From Halobacillus alkaliphilus (GTDB taxonomy: Bacteria > Bacillota > Bacilli > Bacillales > Halobacillaceae), in contig NZ_FOOG01000003.1 of the NCBI RefSeq assembly GCF_900113125.1, forward strand, positions 127,388-191,387: a stretch of 64,000 nucleotides of DNA, in the 5' to 3' direction. The notes under the pieces were generated by a model, which saw only the letters and a list, made by a program, of their open reading frames with translations, did no database searches and was not told the DNA's origin. A program made the position numbers and the translations under genes. Of the stretch, positions 17,784 through 25,527 are shown piece by piece (the first letter of the stretch is position 1; every line of letters starts with the position of its first letter).

Positions 17784-19064
17784 CTATATCCATCCTCTAA
17801 AGCGAGAAGCTTCTGCCATCTTCCGTACACCCACCATATAAGCAGCCAAACGCATATCTACACGTCGCGTCTCTGCGGTTTTGTAAACGTTATCAAACCC
17901 TTTTACGATCACTTTATGGAGTTTCTCTTCCACTTCTTCTTCCGTCCAATAATATCCTTGATTATTCTGCACCCATTCGAAATAAGAAACCGTTACTCCT
18001 CCCGAAGATGCTAAAACATCGGGTACAAGTAATATTCCTCTTTCAGATAATATTCGAGTGGCGTCTAAAGTGGTAGGTCCATTTGCCGCTTCTACAACGA
18101 TGCTTGCTTTTATGTTGTGAGCATTTTCTTCGCGAATTTGGTTTTCGATAGCAGCCGGAACTAATATGTCACAGTCCAACTCCAGCAGTTCTTCATTGGA
18201 TATTGTATTTTTGAAAAGATTTGTGACCGTGCCAAAACTATCGCGGCGGTCGAGCAGATAATCGATATCCAAACCATCAGGATCATGCAGCCCTCCATAA
18301 GCATCGGAAATTCCAATAACCTTAGCTCCACGATCGTGCATAAATTTAGCTAGAAAGCTCCCGGCGTTACCAAAGCCTTGAACAACCACTCTGGCACCTT
18401 CTACACTAATACCTTTCTTTTTGGCTGCCTCTTCAATACAGATGGTTACACCTTTAGCCGTGGCAGTCTCCCGACCATGTGATCCCCCTAAGACAAGAGG
18501 TTTACCAGTGATAAAACCAGGGTTATTAAATTCATCTATACGGCTGTATTCATCCATCATCCACGCCATGATTTGAGAATTTGTAAATACATCAGGTGCT
18601 GGAATATCCTTTGTAGGACCTACGATTTGACTGATAGCCCTAACATAACCGCGGCTAACACCTTCCAGTTCCCGGAAAGACATTTCACGCGGGTCACAAA
18701 CAATTCCGCCTTTGCCCCCACCATAAGGTAAATCTACAATTCCAGCTTTTAAGCTCATCCAGATAGATAAAGCCTTAACTTCTTTTTCAGAGACGTTCGG
18801 GTGGAAACGCACCCCACCTTTGGTAGGACCAACCGCGTCATTATGCTGGGAACGATAGCCTGTGAATATTTTAATATGATCATTATCCATCCGTACAGGA
18901 ATCCTTACCGTCATCATCCGCACCGGTTCTTTCATAAGTTCGTAAACTTCGTTAGGATAACCTAATTTATCAAGTGCTTTTTTAACCACCGTCTGTGTGG
19001 ATTTTAAAACATCGAGTTTATCATTGTTTTCGTTTGCAGCATCTGTCGGCTTATCCGCTACCAT
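17784..19064 (-). CDS. gudB: NAD-dependent glutamate dehydrogenase
   Basis: The enzyme deaminates glutamate to 2-oxoglutarate and ammonia. The 426-residue protein has the family blocks GPTKGGVRFHP, the catalytic lysine region PYGGGKGGIVCDP, and the Rossmann motif GFGNAGSFLAK near residue 220. Length matches B. subtilis GudB (427). There is no visible in-frame triplet duplication in the active-site area such as inactivates GudB in the B. subtilis laboratory strain, so it should be active. Position next to ypdA and mecB supports gudB rather than rocG. Confidence 0.95.
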   Translation of the reverse strand: MVADKPTDAANENNDKLDVLKSTQTVVKKALDKLGYPNEVYELMKEPVRMMTVRIPVRMDNDHIKIFTGYRSQHNDAVGPTKGGVRFHPNVSEKEVKALSIWMSLKAGIVDLPYGGGKGGIVCDPREMSFRELEGVSRGYVRAISQIVGPTKDIPAPDVFTNSQIMAWMMDEYSRIDEFNNPGFITGKPLVLGGSHGRETATAKGVTICIEEAAKKKGISVEGARVVVQGFGNAGSFLAKFMHDRGAKVIGISDAYGGLHDPDGLDIDYLLDRRDSFGTVTNLFKNTISNEELLELDCDILVPAAIENQIREENAHNIKASIVVEAANGPTTLDATRILSERGILLVPDVLASSGGVTVSYFEWVQNNQGYYWTEEEVEEKLHKVIVKGFDNVYKTAETRRVDMRLAAYMVGVRKMAEASRFRGWI

Positions 19065-19205
19065 CCATTTACCTCCTAATATCCGTGCATTCGCTTTCAG
19101 GGTATTCTTTCAGTCAATAGTATACACTTTCACCTCTATTATGGAAAGCGTGTTTTAGCATTCTAGTGTCTTTAATCCGTGAAATGTAAGCGATTGCACG
19201 CTCTA

Positions 19206-20138
19206 TTATTTATCAAATTGGGATAGTTCTACAAATTTTTCTATGAGATCGTCGTAGCTCCAGCCTATTTCCTTGGCTGAATCAGGGAATAAACTAGTTG
19301 GAGTCATCCCCGGAAGTGTATTCACTTCCAGAATCACCGGCTCCCCGTTTTCATTAATTATGAAATCTACACGAGAATAAACCTCACATCCTAATAACTG
19401 ATGAGCTTTCACCGCTTCTTCTTTTAGTCGGTCGGTAAGATTATCCGGCAGTTTGGCAGGAACAATGTGTTCACTTCCACCTGGTTTGTATTTTGAGTCA
19501 AAATCATAATAATCATTCTTAGGGATGATTTCAATAACCGGGAGCGGCGTTTCTTTTCCTTTTTGACCTATGACCGGCACCGTCACTTCTCTTCCCTGGA
19601 CATAATCCTCTACCAGAATAGTAGAATCAGAGTGAGCTGCTGTTTGGACAGCTTTTTCAATCTGATCTTCATTTTTCACAATTGTTAGTCCCAAAGTGGA
19701 TCCTTCCTGGTTCGGCTTAATTACGAATGGCGTTGGAAAATGCTTCTTGATATCTTCCACAATGTCGCTCACATTCAATAAGCCAGTAACATCAAACGTT
19801 TTGCTGTTTGCAGTTTGAAGTCCATTTAATGAGAAAATTTGTTTTGATTTTGCTTTATCCATAGCTAAAGCTGAGGATAGTACACCTGACCCTACATAAG
19901 GAAGGTTAAGCATATCAAGCAGGCCTTGAATTTTACCATCTTCACCAAAGCGTCCATGAAGTCCCAGGAAAACAAGATCTACCTTCAATTCCAGTATATC
20001 TTTAATTTTTTCGGGTGAAAAATCGATAGCGATCACTTCATGACCTTTGTTTTTTAACGCTTTTATTATTCCCTTACCTGTAGATAAAGAAACTTCCCGT
20101 TCTCCAGAAGTCCCTCCATACAATACTGCAATCTTCAT
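19206..20138 (-). CDS. ddl: D-alanine--D-alanine ligase
   Basis: Ddl joins two D-alanines with ATP for peptidoglycan precursor synthesis. The 310-residue protein starts MKIAVLYGGTSGEREVSL, has the ATP-grasp body (VIKPNQEGSTLGL, VEDYVQGREVTVPV) and the metal-binding C-terminus LEVNTLPGMTPTSLFP. I chose the ATG at 20138 because GGAGTG lies upstream and homologs begin here; the open frame extends 8 codons further. The gene is not at this place in B. subtilis. It appears to be a single-gene unit. Confidence 0.96.
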   Translation of the reverse strand: MKIAVLYGGTSGEREVSLSTGKGIIKALKNKGHEVIAIDFSPEKIKDILELKVDLVFLGLHGRFGEDGKIQGLLDMLNLPYVGSGVLSSALAMDKAKSKQIFSLNGLQTANSKTFDVTGLLNVSDIVEDIKKHFPTPFVIKPNQEGSTLGLTIVKNEDQIEKAVQTAAHSDSTILVEDYVQGREVTVPVIGQKGKETPLPVIEIIPKNDYYDFDSKYKPGGSEHIVPAKLPDNLTDRLKEEAVKAHQLLGCEVYSRVDFIINENGEPVILEVNTLPGMTPTSLFPDSAKEIGWSYDDLIEKFVELSQFDK

Positions 20139-20223
20139 TATGGACACTCCATTTCTTACCATCTTAAAATTTCAAACATCCTTATCTATAGTAACATGTT
20201 CTATATTGAGCTTCTATTAAAAA

Positions 20224-20253
20224 TAAAAAGAACGAAGCTTATAAAGCATCGTC
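20224..20253 (-). terminator. Probable terminator of mecB
   Basis: GACGATGCTT/AAGCTTCGTTC imperfect stem with a TTTTTATTT tail on the minus strand, just after mecB. Confidence 0.6.
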
Positions 20254-20266
20254 CACTCAAAACGGA

Positions 20267-20848
20267 TTATGAAAAATAATTTTTAATTGTCCCGCAAGCA
20301 TCATCTTTCATAATTTGCTTTCCATACTCCGCCAGTCTATATGAGGTAGCTGAGGAGGCAGAGGCAAATTCAGATAGCAAAGCAATAACTTGATCGATAT
20401 CCAGATGAATGATGTCTTCATCCATAAGAAGCATATAGTAATAATCATTGTAATAATATACATTGCCACCCGTAACACCTAGCTTGTGTAAATGAATACC
20501 AGCCTGAATGACATCTTCAAAATCTTCAAATGAAAACATCATTTCTTTGCTTTCATCCAGTGTAACTTTCATTTCCATATAATCTTCTTCGTCTTCCATA
20601 TCAGTTGGCTCAGTTTTGGTAACAACAATTAACATACCTTGTGCCTGTAATAGATAAACTTGCACCAGTAACACACCTGTTAACTCGACCCCGAGCTCAA
20701 TTCCCGCGTCATACATCATATCGCTGAAAATTCGATGGACTCTTGGAAGGTCACTCCACAATTCTTCTTTTGATAGTCCTCTATCCAACAAATCATCAAA
20801 GGTTAGAAAAATTTTAAATTTCTCATTTGTCATTCTTTCCACTCGCAC
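20267..20848 (-). CDS. mecB: Adaptor protein MecB (MecA family)
   Basis: MecA-family adaptors bring substrates to the ClpCP protease. The 193-residue protein has an N-terminal substrate-binding region (RVERMTNEKFKIFLTFDDLLDRGL) and the C-terminal MecA domain (about residues 110-193) that binds ClpC. It resembles YpbH (MecB) more than MecA and sits next to gudB as in B. subtilis. The start is the GTG at 20848, preceded by AGGGGG with a 7-base spacer; it matches the homolog start MRLER. Confidence 0.92.
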   Translation of the reverse strand: MRVERMTNEKFKIFLTFDDLLDRGLSKEELWSDLPRVHRIFSDMMYDAGIELGVELTGVLLVQVYLLQAQGMLIVVTKTEPTDMEDEEDYMEMKVTLDESKEMMFSFEDFEDVIQAGIHLHKLGVTGGNVYYYNDYYYMLLMDEDIIHLDIDQVIALLSEFASASSATSYRLAEYGKQIMKDDACGTIKNYFS

Positions 20849-20984
20849 ATGATCGCCCCCTGTCACAATGTGTGTTATCTATATAGTATGATGACTGATG
20901 CGATTATGGCACCTTTTTTCGAATTATATCTAAAGTGTGTTTACAGGGGCAACCTTTTTACTAAATCCTTCATTCTCATTTCCG

Positions 20985-21884
20985 CTAATGCTTGGTCAAC
21001 CAGGCCTCCCAATCTTTTTTAGTGTTTCCGACAAGGAATGGCTCCATTCGTTTTTTATCAAGTTCCGATAAACGATCATAAGCCAGGCCGCCCAGTCCTA
21101 TTTTCAATTCAGGAAACTGCTTCTGTAAAGATTCGGCCAGACTCACCGTAATAGGAACATTTTTCTTTAACGTGCAGGACATAAACATATAGGAGGGTTC
21201 TATTTCGTCAATAACAATGTCAATGTCGCCCCCGGCAATGCTTTGACCCAAGTAAATGACATCATATCCTTTACGTTTCATATATAGTGCAAATATCAAC
21301 AGTCCAAGTTCATGACGCTCATTAGGACCACATACGAGAAGAGCCTTAGGAAGCATAGAATCAGAAGGTATGGAGAGAAGCATCATCCCCATTCTGGAAC
21401 GGAGGAAATGGCTTGCAAAGTGTTCATGTGCACTAGTAATCCGGTTTTCTTCCCAAAGGTCTCCAATTTTAACTAAGAGAGGACCTATAATATCAATGGC
21501 TACTGTTTCCGGGGTAAACAAGCTAAAAGCATGATCCAGTTTCTGCTGTGCTTCATTCTCCTCAAAGGACAGCAGCGCATTCAGAAGATCATCTCCCAGG
21601 ACCTCTAATTGGTTACTGCTTGCCGCATGACTGGAAGCATCCACTGTATTTTCATTGCTCTCAAGAAGGGAAACAGCCTGGGAAATAGTGAATCCTTTAT
21701 CCACTTTTTCCATTAACCACCTTAATATTTTGATATGCTCATCTGAATATAAACGATGCCCAGCTTCGTTTCGGGACGGCCGAACAATTTGGTACCGGCG
21801 TTCCCACGCTCGAAGAGTGCCAGGCTGAATTCCCACCATTTGGGATACAGCCTTTATATTGTATTTTGCTTGCTTTGTCCCCAT
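20985..21884 (-). CDS. CarH/LitR-like B12-binding MerR regulator
   Basis: The 299-residue protein has an N-terminal MerR winged helix (about residues 8-76, with PGTLRAWERRY), a helical B12-binding domain (about 95-170) and a Rossmann-type cobalamin domain (about 180-299). It has the WX9EH motif of the photoreceptor group (W144, E154, H155) and an ExHxxG cobalamin motif (E189, H191, G194), in which H191 would be the lower axial ligand as in Thermus CarH. Such proteins bind adenosylcobalamin, repress in the dark and release DNA in light, usually controlling carotenoid or photoprotection genes. The usual B. subtilis neighbours mecB and ypbG flank it, so it is an insertion. Targets are not visible; it may regulate itself. 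Confidence 0.88.
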   Translation of the reverse strand: MGTKQAKYNIKAVSQMVGIQPGTLRAWERRYQIVRPSRNEAGHRLYSDEHIKILRWLMEKVDKGFTISQAVSLLESNENTVDASSHAASSNQLEVLGDDLLNALLSFEENEAQQKLDHAFSLFTPETVAIDIIGPLLVKIGDLWEENRITSAHEHFASHFLRSRMGMMLLSIPSDSMLPKALLVCGPNERHELGLLIFALYMKRKGYDVIYLGQSIAGGDIDIVIDEIEPSYMFMSCTLKKNVPITVSLAESLQKQFPELKIGLGGLAYDRLSELDKKRMEPFLVGNTKKDWEAWLTKH

Positions 21885-21915
21885 TTTCCTTCCTCCAACC
21901 TTTCCTTTTCCTATA

Positions 21916-21945
21916 ATTATATATGAATAGTTGAATACGTGTAAA
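21916..21945 (-). promoter_or_regulatory. Putative promoter of the CarH-like gene
   Basis: On the minus strand TTTACA (21945-21940) and TATAAT (21921-21916) are separated by 18 bases, about 32 bases upstream of the start. The spacer has a repeated TATTCA element, and GAATA/TATTC arms flank the -35. An 18-19-base spacer is common at MerR-type controlled promoters, so autoregulation is possible. This is sequence-only. Confidence 0.55.
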
Positions 21946-21982
21946 ATTTGTATATTCTTTATATAATATTTGAATAACCCTT

Positions 21983-22747
21983 TCAGGAGGATTTAATGAT
22001 AATTGAATGCAGTTCTGCTCTAGTTCCCAGACGTAAGGGTAGCAGTGAGGTTCCATACCCTTCACTTATAAGAAGAGGCGGTTTTTCTGATTCAAACCAC
22101 CCTCCTCTCGTATAAGGACCTAATCCAAATAATCGGATTTGACCGCCATGGGTGTGGCCGCTCAGTACTAGATCAAACTGCTTCTGATCCTGCTGATTCA
22201 TTTTGTGATAAACGTAAGGGTCGTGGACACATAGTATTTGATAATTAATGTGATCGTTAATATAGGCAGCCTGACGCCTGGGCTTCATAAAATAAGGATC
22301 GATTCCACTTAATAGAAACCCGCCCTCCGATTGGAAGGTTACCTCATGATCGGAATTTGAAAGAACATGAATATGATGATTATCAAGAACATCCAGAAGG
22401 CTGGCTTTTTCCAGTTCATGGTCATTATTTCCGGGAATAAAATAGACAGGGGCTTTCCACTGCTTTAATTTCTCTAGATTATTCTTTAATCTAGTTAGAG
22501 GCGTTCGCTTATCAACTAGATCTCCTCCAATGATCACCACATCCACATTTTTCAGCTTGTTAAGGGTTTTTGGGTTTATTTCGCGGTTATGAATATCTGA
22601 AATAAAGACAATGTGCAGTTCTTTAGCGAAAGGAAAAGCAGAATCTTCGATAACGTGTGTATCCAAGTAGTCTTGTTCTGCCCTAAAGTACATTCCTGCA
22701 AGAAATAACAATCCCAAACTTACTACTATTAAGACACCAGCTAACAC
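21983..22747 (-). CDS. ypbG: Membrane-anchored metallophosphoesterase YpbG
   Basis: This is a 254-residue calcineurin-like phosphoesterase with one N-terminal membrane segment (about residues 3-20). The metal-binding motifs are present in order: DIH (about residue 51), GGDLVD, GNNDHE and SGHTHGGQIRL. It resembles the YkuE/YaeI class. It is placed as YpbG of B. subtilis, here separated from mecB by the CarH-like gene. The substrate is unknown; related enzymes have been linked to UDP-sugar or lipid phosphates. Confidence 0.88.
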   Translation of the reverse strand: MLAGVLIVVSLGLLFLAGMYFRAEQDYLDTHVIEDSAFPFAKELHIVFISDIHNREINPKTLNKLKNVDVVIIGGDLVDKRTPLTRLKNNLEKLKQWKAPVYFIPGNNDHELEKASLLDVLDNHHIHVLSNSDHEVTFQSEGGFLLSGIDPYFMKPRRQAAYINDHINYQILCVHDPYVYHKMNQQDQKQFDLVLSGHTHGGQIRLFGLGPYTRGGWFESEKPPLLISEGYGTSLLPLRLGTRAELHSIIIKSS

Positions 22748-22803
22748 TTACCCCACTCTCCCAAAGATAGAATAAAATTAATCGTACCATAAAAGTAATT
22801 CAC

Positions 22804-22835
22804 AAAAAAACTGCTATGAACAAGTCATAGCAGTT
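22804..22835 (-). terminator. Intrinsic terminator of the CBS gene
   Basis: AACTGCTATG/CATAGCAGTT stem with a 7-base loop and a T run on the minus strand. Confidence 0.85.
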
Positions 22836-22840
22836 AATCT

Positions 22841-23473
22841 TTACACTTCTTTCACACTTAAAATTCTAAACCCTGTCTTCTCCAGCTTATTTGTAAATTG
22901 TTCTATATTATCTTTCTTTTCAATTTTTAGTACGATTCTACGTGCAAGCTTATCCGTTTCATCAAAAGTAGCCAGAGATATGACATTTTCATGATAACTT
23001 TTAATAATGTCTCCGAGTCTCTCAATTCGTCCGCTTGACTCTTCTGAAGTAAAGGCAATTCGAATACCTTTCTTCTTACTTCCAAATGCGCTTTCAAACT
23101 GCTCAATCACATCAAAACGTGTGACAAGCCCTTGAAAATTCCGTTCTTTATCTACAACAGCCAGTAAAGGAAAACCTTTAAACGCTGGCAGTGTGCGTTC
23201 AAATACTTCTTCATCATGGATATAGAAGTCCTCATTTTCAGCAATATCGCCTGCGGTCGTTTCGTTTAAAAAGATTTCTTTACTTTGGTCCGCATTAAAA
23301 TAAGCCCTATAAATAATCTCCTTAGAAACCATCCCTAAGAACTTTCGATCATCAAGTACAGGCATTGCCTGGAGATCATGCTCATTCAATAAATTTAAAA
23401 TGCCGCTTAAGCGATCATCTGTCTTAGCTGTGTATGATCGATGTGCAGGCTTCATAATACTCTTCACAAACAT
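22841..23473 (-). CDS. CBS-domain protein, AcuB-like
   Basis: The 210-residue protein has two CBS domains (about residues 5-55 and 75-130) followed by an ACT-like region (about 140-210). This is the architecture and length of AcuB, linked to acetoin use in B. subtilis. CBS pairs bind adenine nucleotides and act as energy or ligand sensors. I start it at the ATG at 23473 (MFVKSIMKP) with GGAGAGGTGAGC upstream; the open frame extends 74 codons into the cotJ promoter region without support. It lies outside an acu operon, so its role is uncertain. Confidence 0.82.
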   Translation of the reverse strand: MFVKSIMKPAHRSYTAKTDDRLSGILNLLNEHDLQAMPVLDDRKFLGMVSKEIIYRAYFNADQSKEIFLNETTAGDIAENEDFYIHDEEVFERTLPAFKGFPLLAVVDKERNFQGLVTRFDVIEQFESAFGSKKKGIRIAFTSEESSGRIERLGDIIKSYHENVISLATFDETDKLARRIVLKIEKKDNIEQFTNKLEKTGFRILSVKEV

Positions 23474-23614
23474 ACGCTCACCTCTCCATATTCTATTATA
23501 CATCCATTCTTCTTTTACCATTTCTCTAAACAGTGGGTTAATTCCTTCTTTTATTCGAATAGGACATGCTGAGTAAACATAACTTTTGATAATGAGTTCA
23601 GGAAGGGGATATAA

Positions 23615-23833
23615 ATGTTTACTTTGATTAAGTGTTATCAACCGTATCACGGTCCATTTGACCCATGTCCTCCTAGGCAGAGGGCTTGCTATCAAACTCC
23701 CCCCAACCTATATGTTGGTTTTCAACAGCCGAACCTTCCACAATTCTCTTTGCAGGAGGCGCTTTATAAAGGAACGCTTTGGCCTTGCTTCTACGACCCT
23801 TATCCAACTCCGCTAGGGAAAGGGGACCATTAA
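23615..23833 (+). CDS. cotJA: Spore coat associated protein CotJA
   Basis: CotJA is a small protein of the spore coat, with no known enzymatic role. The 72-residue sequence is rich in Pro and aromatic residues and has the family blocks FDPCPP, TPPNLYVGFQ, NLPQF and KGTLWP. It has a good AGGAAGGGGAT site. It is the first gene of a plus-strand cotJABC operon, divergent from the CBS gene. A weak sigma-E-like pair (GAATA at 23557, CATAACTT at 23578) lies just upstream and would fit mother-cell expression. Confidence 0.93.
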   Translation: MFTLIKCYQPYHGPFDPCPPRQRACYQTPPNLYVGFQQPNLPQFSLQEALYKGTLWPCFYDPYPTPLGKGDH

Positions 23834-24102
23834 TGAACAATCCACCGAAAGCTGCAACTGAAAGATACGAATTAATGGAAAAAATTCAAATGGTAGACTT
23901 TGCTCTTGTGGAACTAACTCTTTACTTAGATACACATCCAAATGACTCCCAAGCTATTCAACAATTTAATGAGCTGGCGGTCCAAAGCAGGGATTTGAAA
24001 GCAATTTATGAAAAACACTTCGGCCCGCTGCGCCAGTATGGTGGCAGTTTTTCAGGTTACCCCTGGAATTGGAAAGACAGCCCCTGGCCCTGGCAACTGT
24101 AA
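23833..24102 (+). CDS. cotJB: Spore coat protein CotJB
   Basis: This 89-residue protein has the CotJB signature with ERYELMEKIQMVDFALVEL at the N-terminus, a central helix ending LKAIYEKHFGPL, and a Trp-rich tail. It starts at an ATG overlapping the cotJA stop (TAATG), with AAAGGGGA upstream; an alternative frame extending earlier is not used. CotJB acts with CotJA and CotJC in the inner coat. Confidence 0.93.
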   Translation: MNNPPKAATERYELMEKIQMVDFALVELTLYLDTHPNDSQAIQQFNELAVQSRDLKAIYEKHFGPLRQYGGSFSGYPWNWKDSPWPWQL

Positions 24103-24124
24103 AGAATAGAGAAGGAGGGATTTC

Positions 24125-24694
24125 ATGTGGTACTATGAAAAGAAATTACAATATCCAGTTAAAGTAACGGAATGTAACCCAAGACTTGCTAAATACTTGA
24201 TTGAGCAGTATGGAGGAGCTGATGGGGAGTTATCTGCTGCACTCCGTTATTTAAATCAGCGTTACAGTATCCCTGATAAGGTTATTGGATTATTAACTGA
24301 TATAGGAACGGAAGAATTTGCCCATCTGGAAATGATTGCTACCATGATTTATAAATTAACCAAAGATGCTACACCTGAACAAATGAAAGAAGCTGGTTTA
24401 GGTGCTCATTATGCTAACCATGACCACGCCCTTTACTACAATAACGCTGCAGGCAGTCCGTGGACAGCTACTTATATACAGGCTAAAGGTGACCCGATTG
24501 CAGACCTCTATGAAGACATCGCAGCCGAAGAAAAAGCAAGAGCTACTTACCAGTGGATTATCAATATGTCAGATGATCCATGTTTAAATGACAGTCTTAA
24601 ATTCTTAAGAGAAAGAGAGGTTGTTCACTCTCAACGTTTTCGTGAAGCAGTTGAAATTCTTAAATTCGAGAAAGATCGAAAGCAATTTTTTTAA
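24125..24694 (+). CDS. cotJC: Spore coat protein CotJC (manganese catalase family)
   Basis: CotJC is a ferritin-like, di-manganese catalase homolog deposited in the spore coat, likely removing hydrogen peroxide. The 189-residue protein has metal-binding helices: E35-type glutamate in GADGELSA, EEFAHLEM near residue 66, EDIAAEEKAR near 130 and REVVHSQRF near 165. All expected Glu/His residues appear to be present. It ends the cotJABC operon, followed by a strong hairpin. Confidence 0.95.
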   Translation: MWYYEKKLQYPVKVTECNPRLAKYLIEQYGGADGELSAALRYLNQRYSIPDKVIGLLTDIGTEEFAHLEMIATMIYKLTKDATPEQMKEAGLGAHYANHDHALYYNNAAGSPWTATYIQAKGDPIADLYEDIAAEEKARATYQWIINMSDDPCLNDSLKFLREREVVHSQRFREAVEILKFEKDRKQFF

Positions 24695-24701
24695 TATCAT
24701 A

Positions 24702-24742
24702 GGAAATACCTCCCCGCCCTTAGCAGGTGGGGAGGTATTTCC
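24702..24742 (+). terminator. Terminator of cotJABC
   Basis: A perfect 14-base stem GGAAATACCTCCCC/GGGGAGGTATTTCC follows cotJC. The T-tail on the plus strand is short (TATTTGG). Confidence 0.8.
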
Positions 24743-24764
24743 TATTTGGCCTATTATTACACTA

Positions 24765-24971
24765 CTAGAAAATAAGCAACAGGATAATAAAAATTAATAG
24801 GAAAGCAATGATATAACGAACCCAAAGTGGATTGGCACTCCATTTGGTCATGAAAGTATTAGATTTATTTTCATTCCGTTGCGGTGGCAAATCCAAAGTG
24901 TTCATATTTTCACTGGTTAGTTTCTTCTCGTTCATATTATTCACACCTTCACTATGATGGGATTGAGTCAT
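24765..24971 (-). CDS. Small membrane protein of unknown function
   Basis: I do not recognise this 68-residue protein. It has a polar N-terminal half and one C-terminal membrane segment (about residues 50-68). The ATG at 24971 has a strong AGGGGGGA site; an ATG at 24935 (56 residues) with a GAAGGTG site is an alternative. It overlaps the end of ypbD by 20 bases and probably shares its transcript. The tail-anchored layout suggests a membrane role, but nothing more can be said. Confidence 0.55.
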   Translation of the reverse strand: MTQSHHSEGVNNMNEKKLTSENMNTLDLPPQRNENKSNTFMTKWSANPLWVRYIIAFLLIFIILLLIF

Positions 24972-25523
24972 TTGATTCCCCCCTGTTCCCTAGACGTATC
25001 CACATGGCAAGCACCACATCTATAATAAAATGCGCCGTAATTGTTACCGTAAGACTGCCTGTTAGTTCAAACATATATCCAATAAAAAAGCTGACAAACA
25101 ATACAGAGATTAAGAGAACAATTTTTGATAAATACCGAAAATGCAAAAGAGCAAATAATAAACTGGCGGCCCAATATCCATATTCCGTATGTAAGACACC
25201 TCTAAATAACATTTCTTCGCTTACAGCCACTAATAATGTAACTCCAATGATACCTGGGATCGATCGATTTTTAAATACTTTGTTATTAATACCACCATCA
25301 TCATAATATTGTTTTGGGAGCGTGTTCATCAAAATAAAATCGATCAATAGAACAATAAATCCTGGCAATACCCCAAACCATATCCAATCATTCAACGTTA
25401 CATCGAATATGGATTTCCATTCTGACCAAAAGGAATCAAATAAAAAAAGCTGCCTAAAATAGAGAGAATTAGAAGTAAAAGCTGGGTTAGGATCAGTTGA
25501 AGCGTAACTTCTTGATCCGTCAT
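24952..25523 (-). pseudogene. ypbD: Frameshifted ypbD, CPBP intramembrane protease
   Basis: The frame starting at ATG 25523 (MTDQEVTLQLILTQ) follows recQ by 4 bases with a GAGGTT site. It reads through a hydrophobic helix to a run of seven T and would then leave the family frame. Adding one T restores ...GSFFLFDSFWSEWKS and joins the downstream frame, which carries CPBP motifs: EEMLFRG, FALLHF and HFIIDVV. The repaired product would have about 190 residues, as in YpbD. The C-terminal part alone (147 residues from a TTG at 25395) has no good ribosome site. This is a one-base deletion, a sequencing error, or possible slippage. Confidence 0.8.
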
Positions 25524-25527
25524 CAAT

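Noticed and set aside
25395..25395. Separate TTG start for a 147-residue CPBP protein
   Set aside because: No ribosome site is present and the upstream N-terminal frame fits a single frameshifted gene better.
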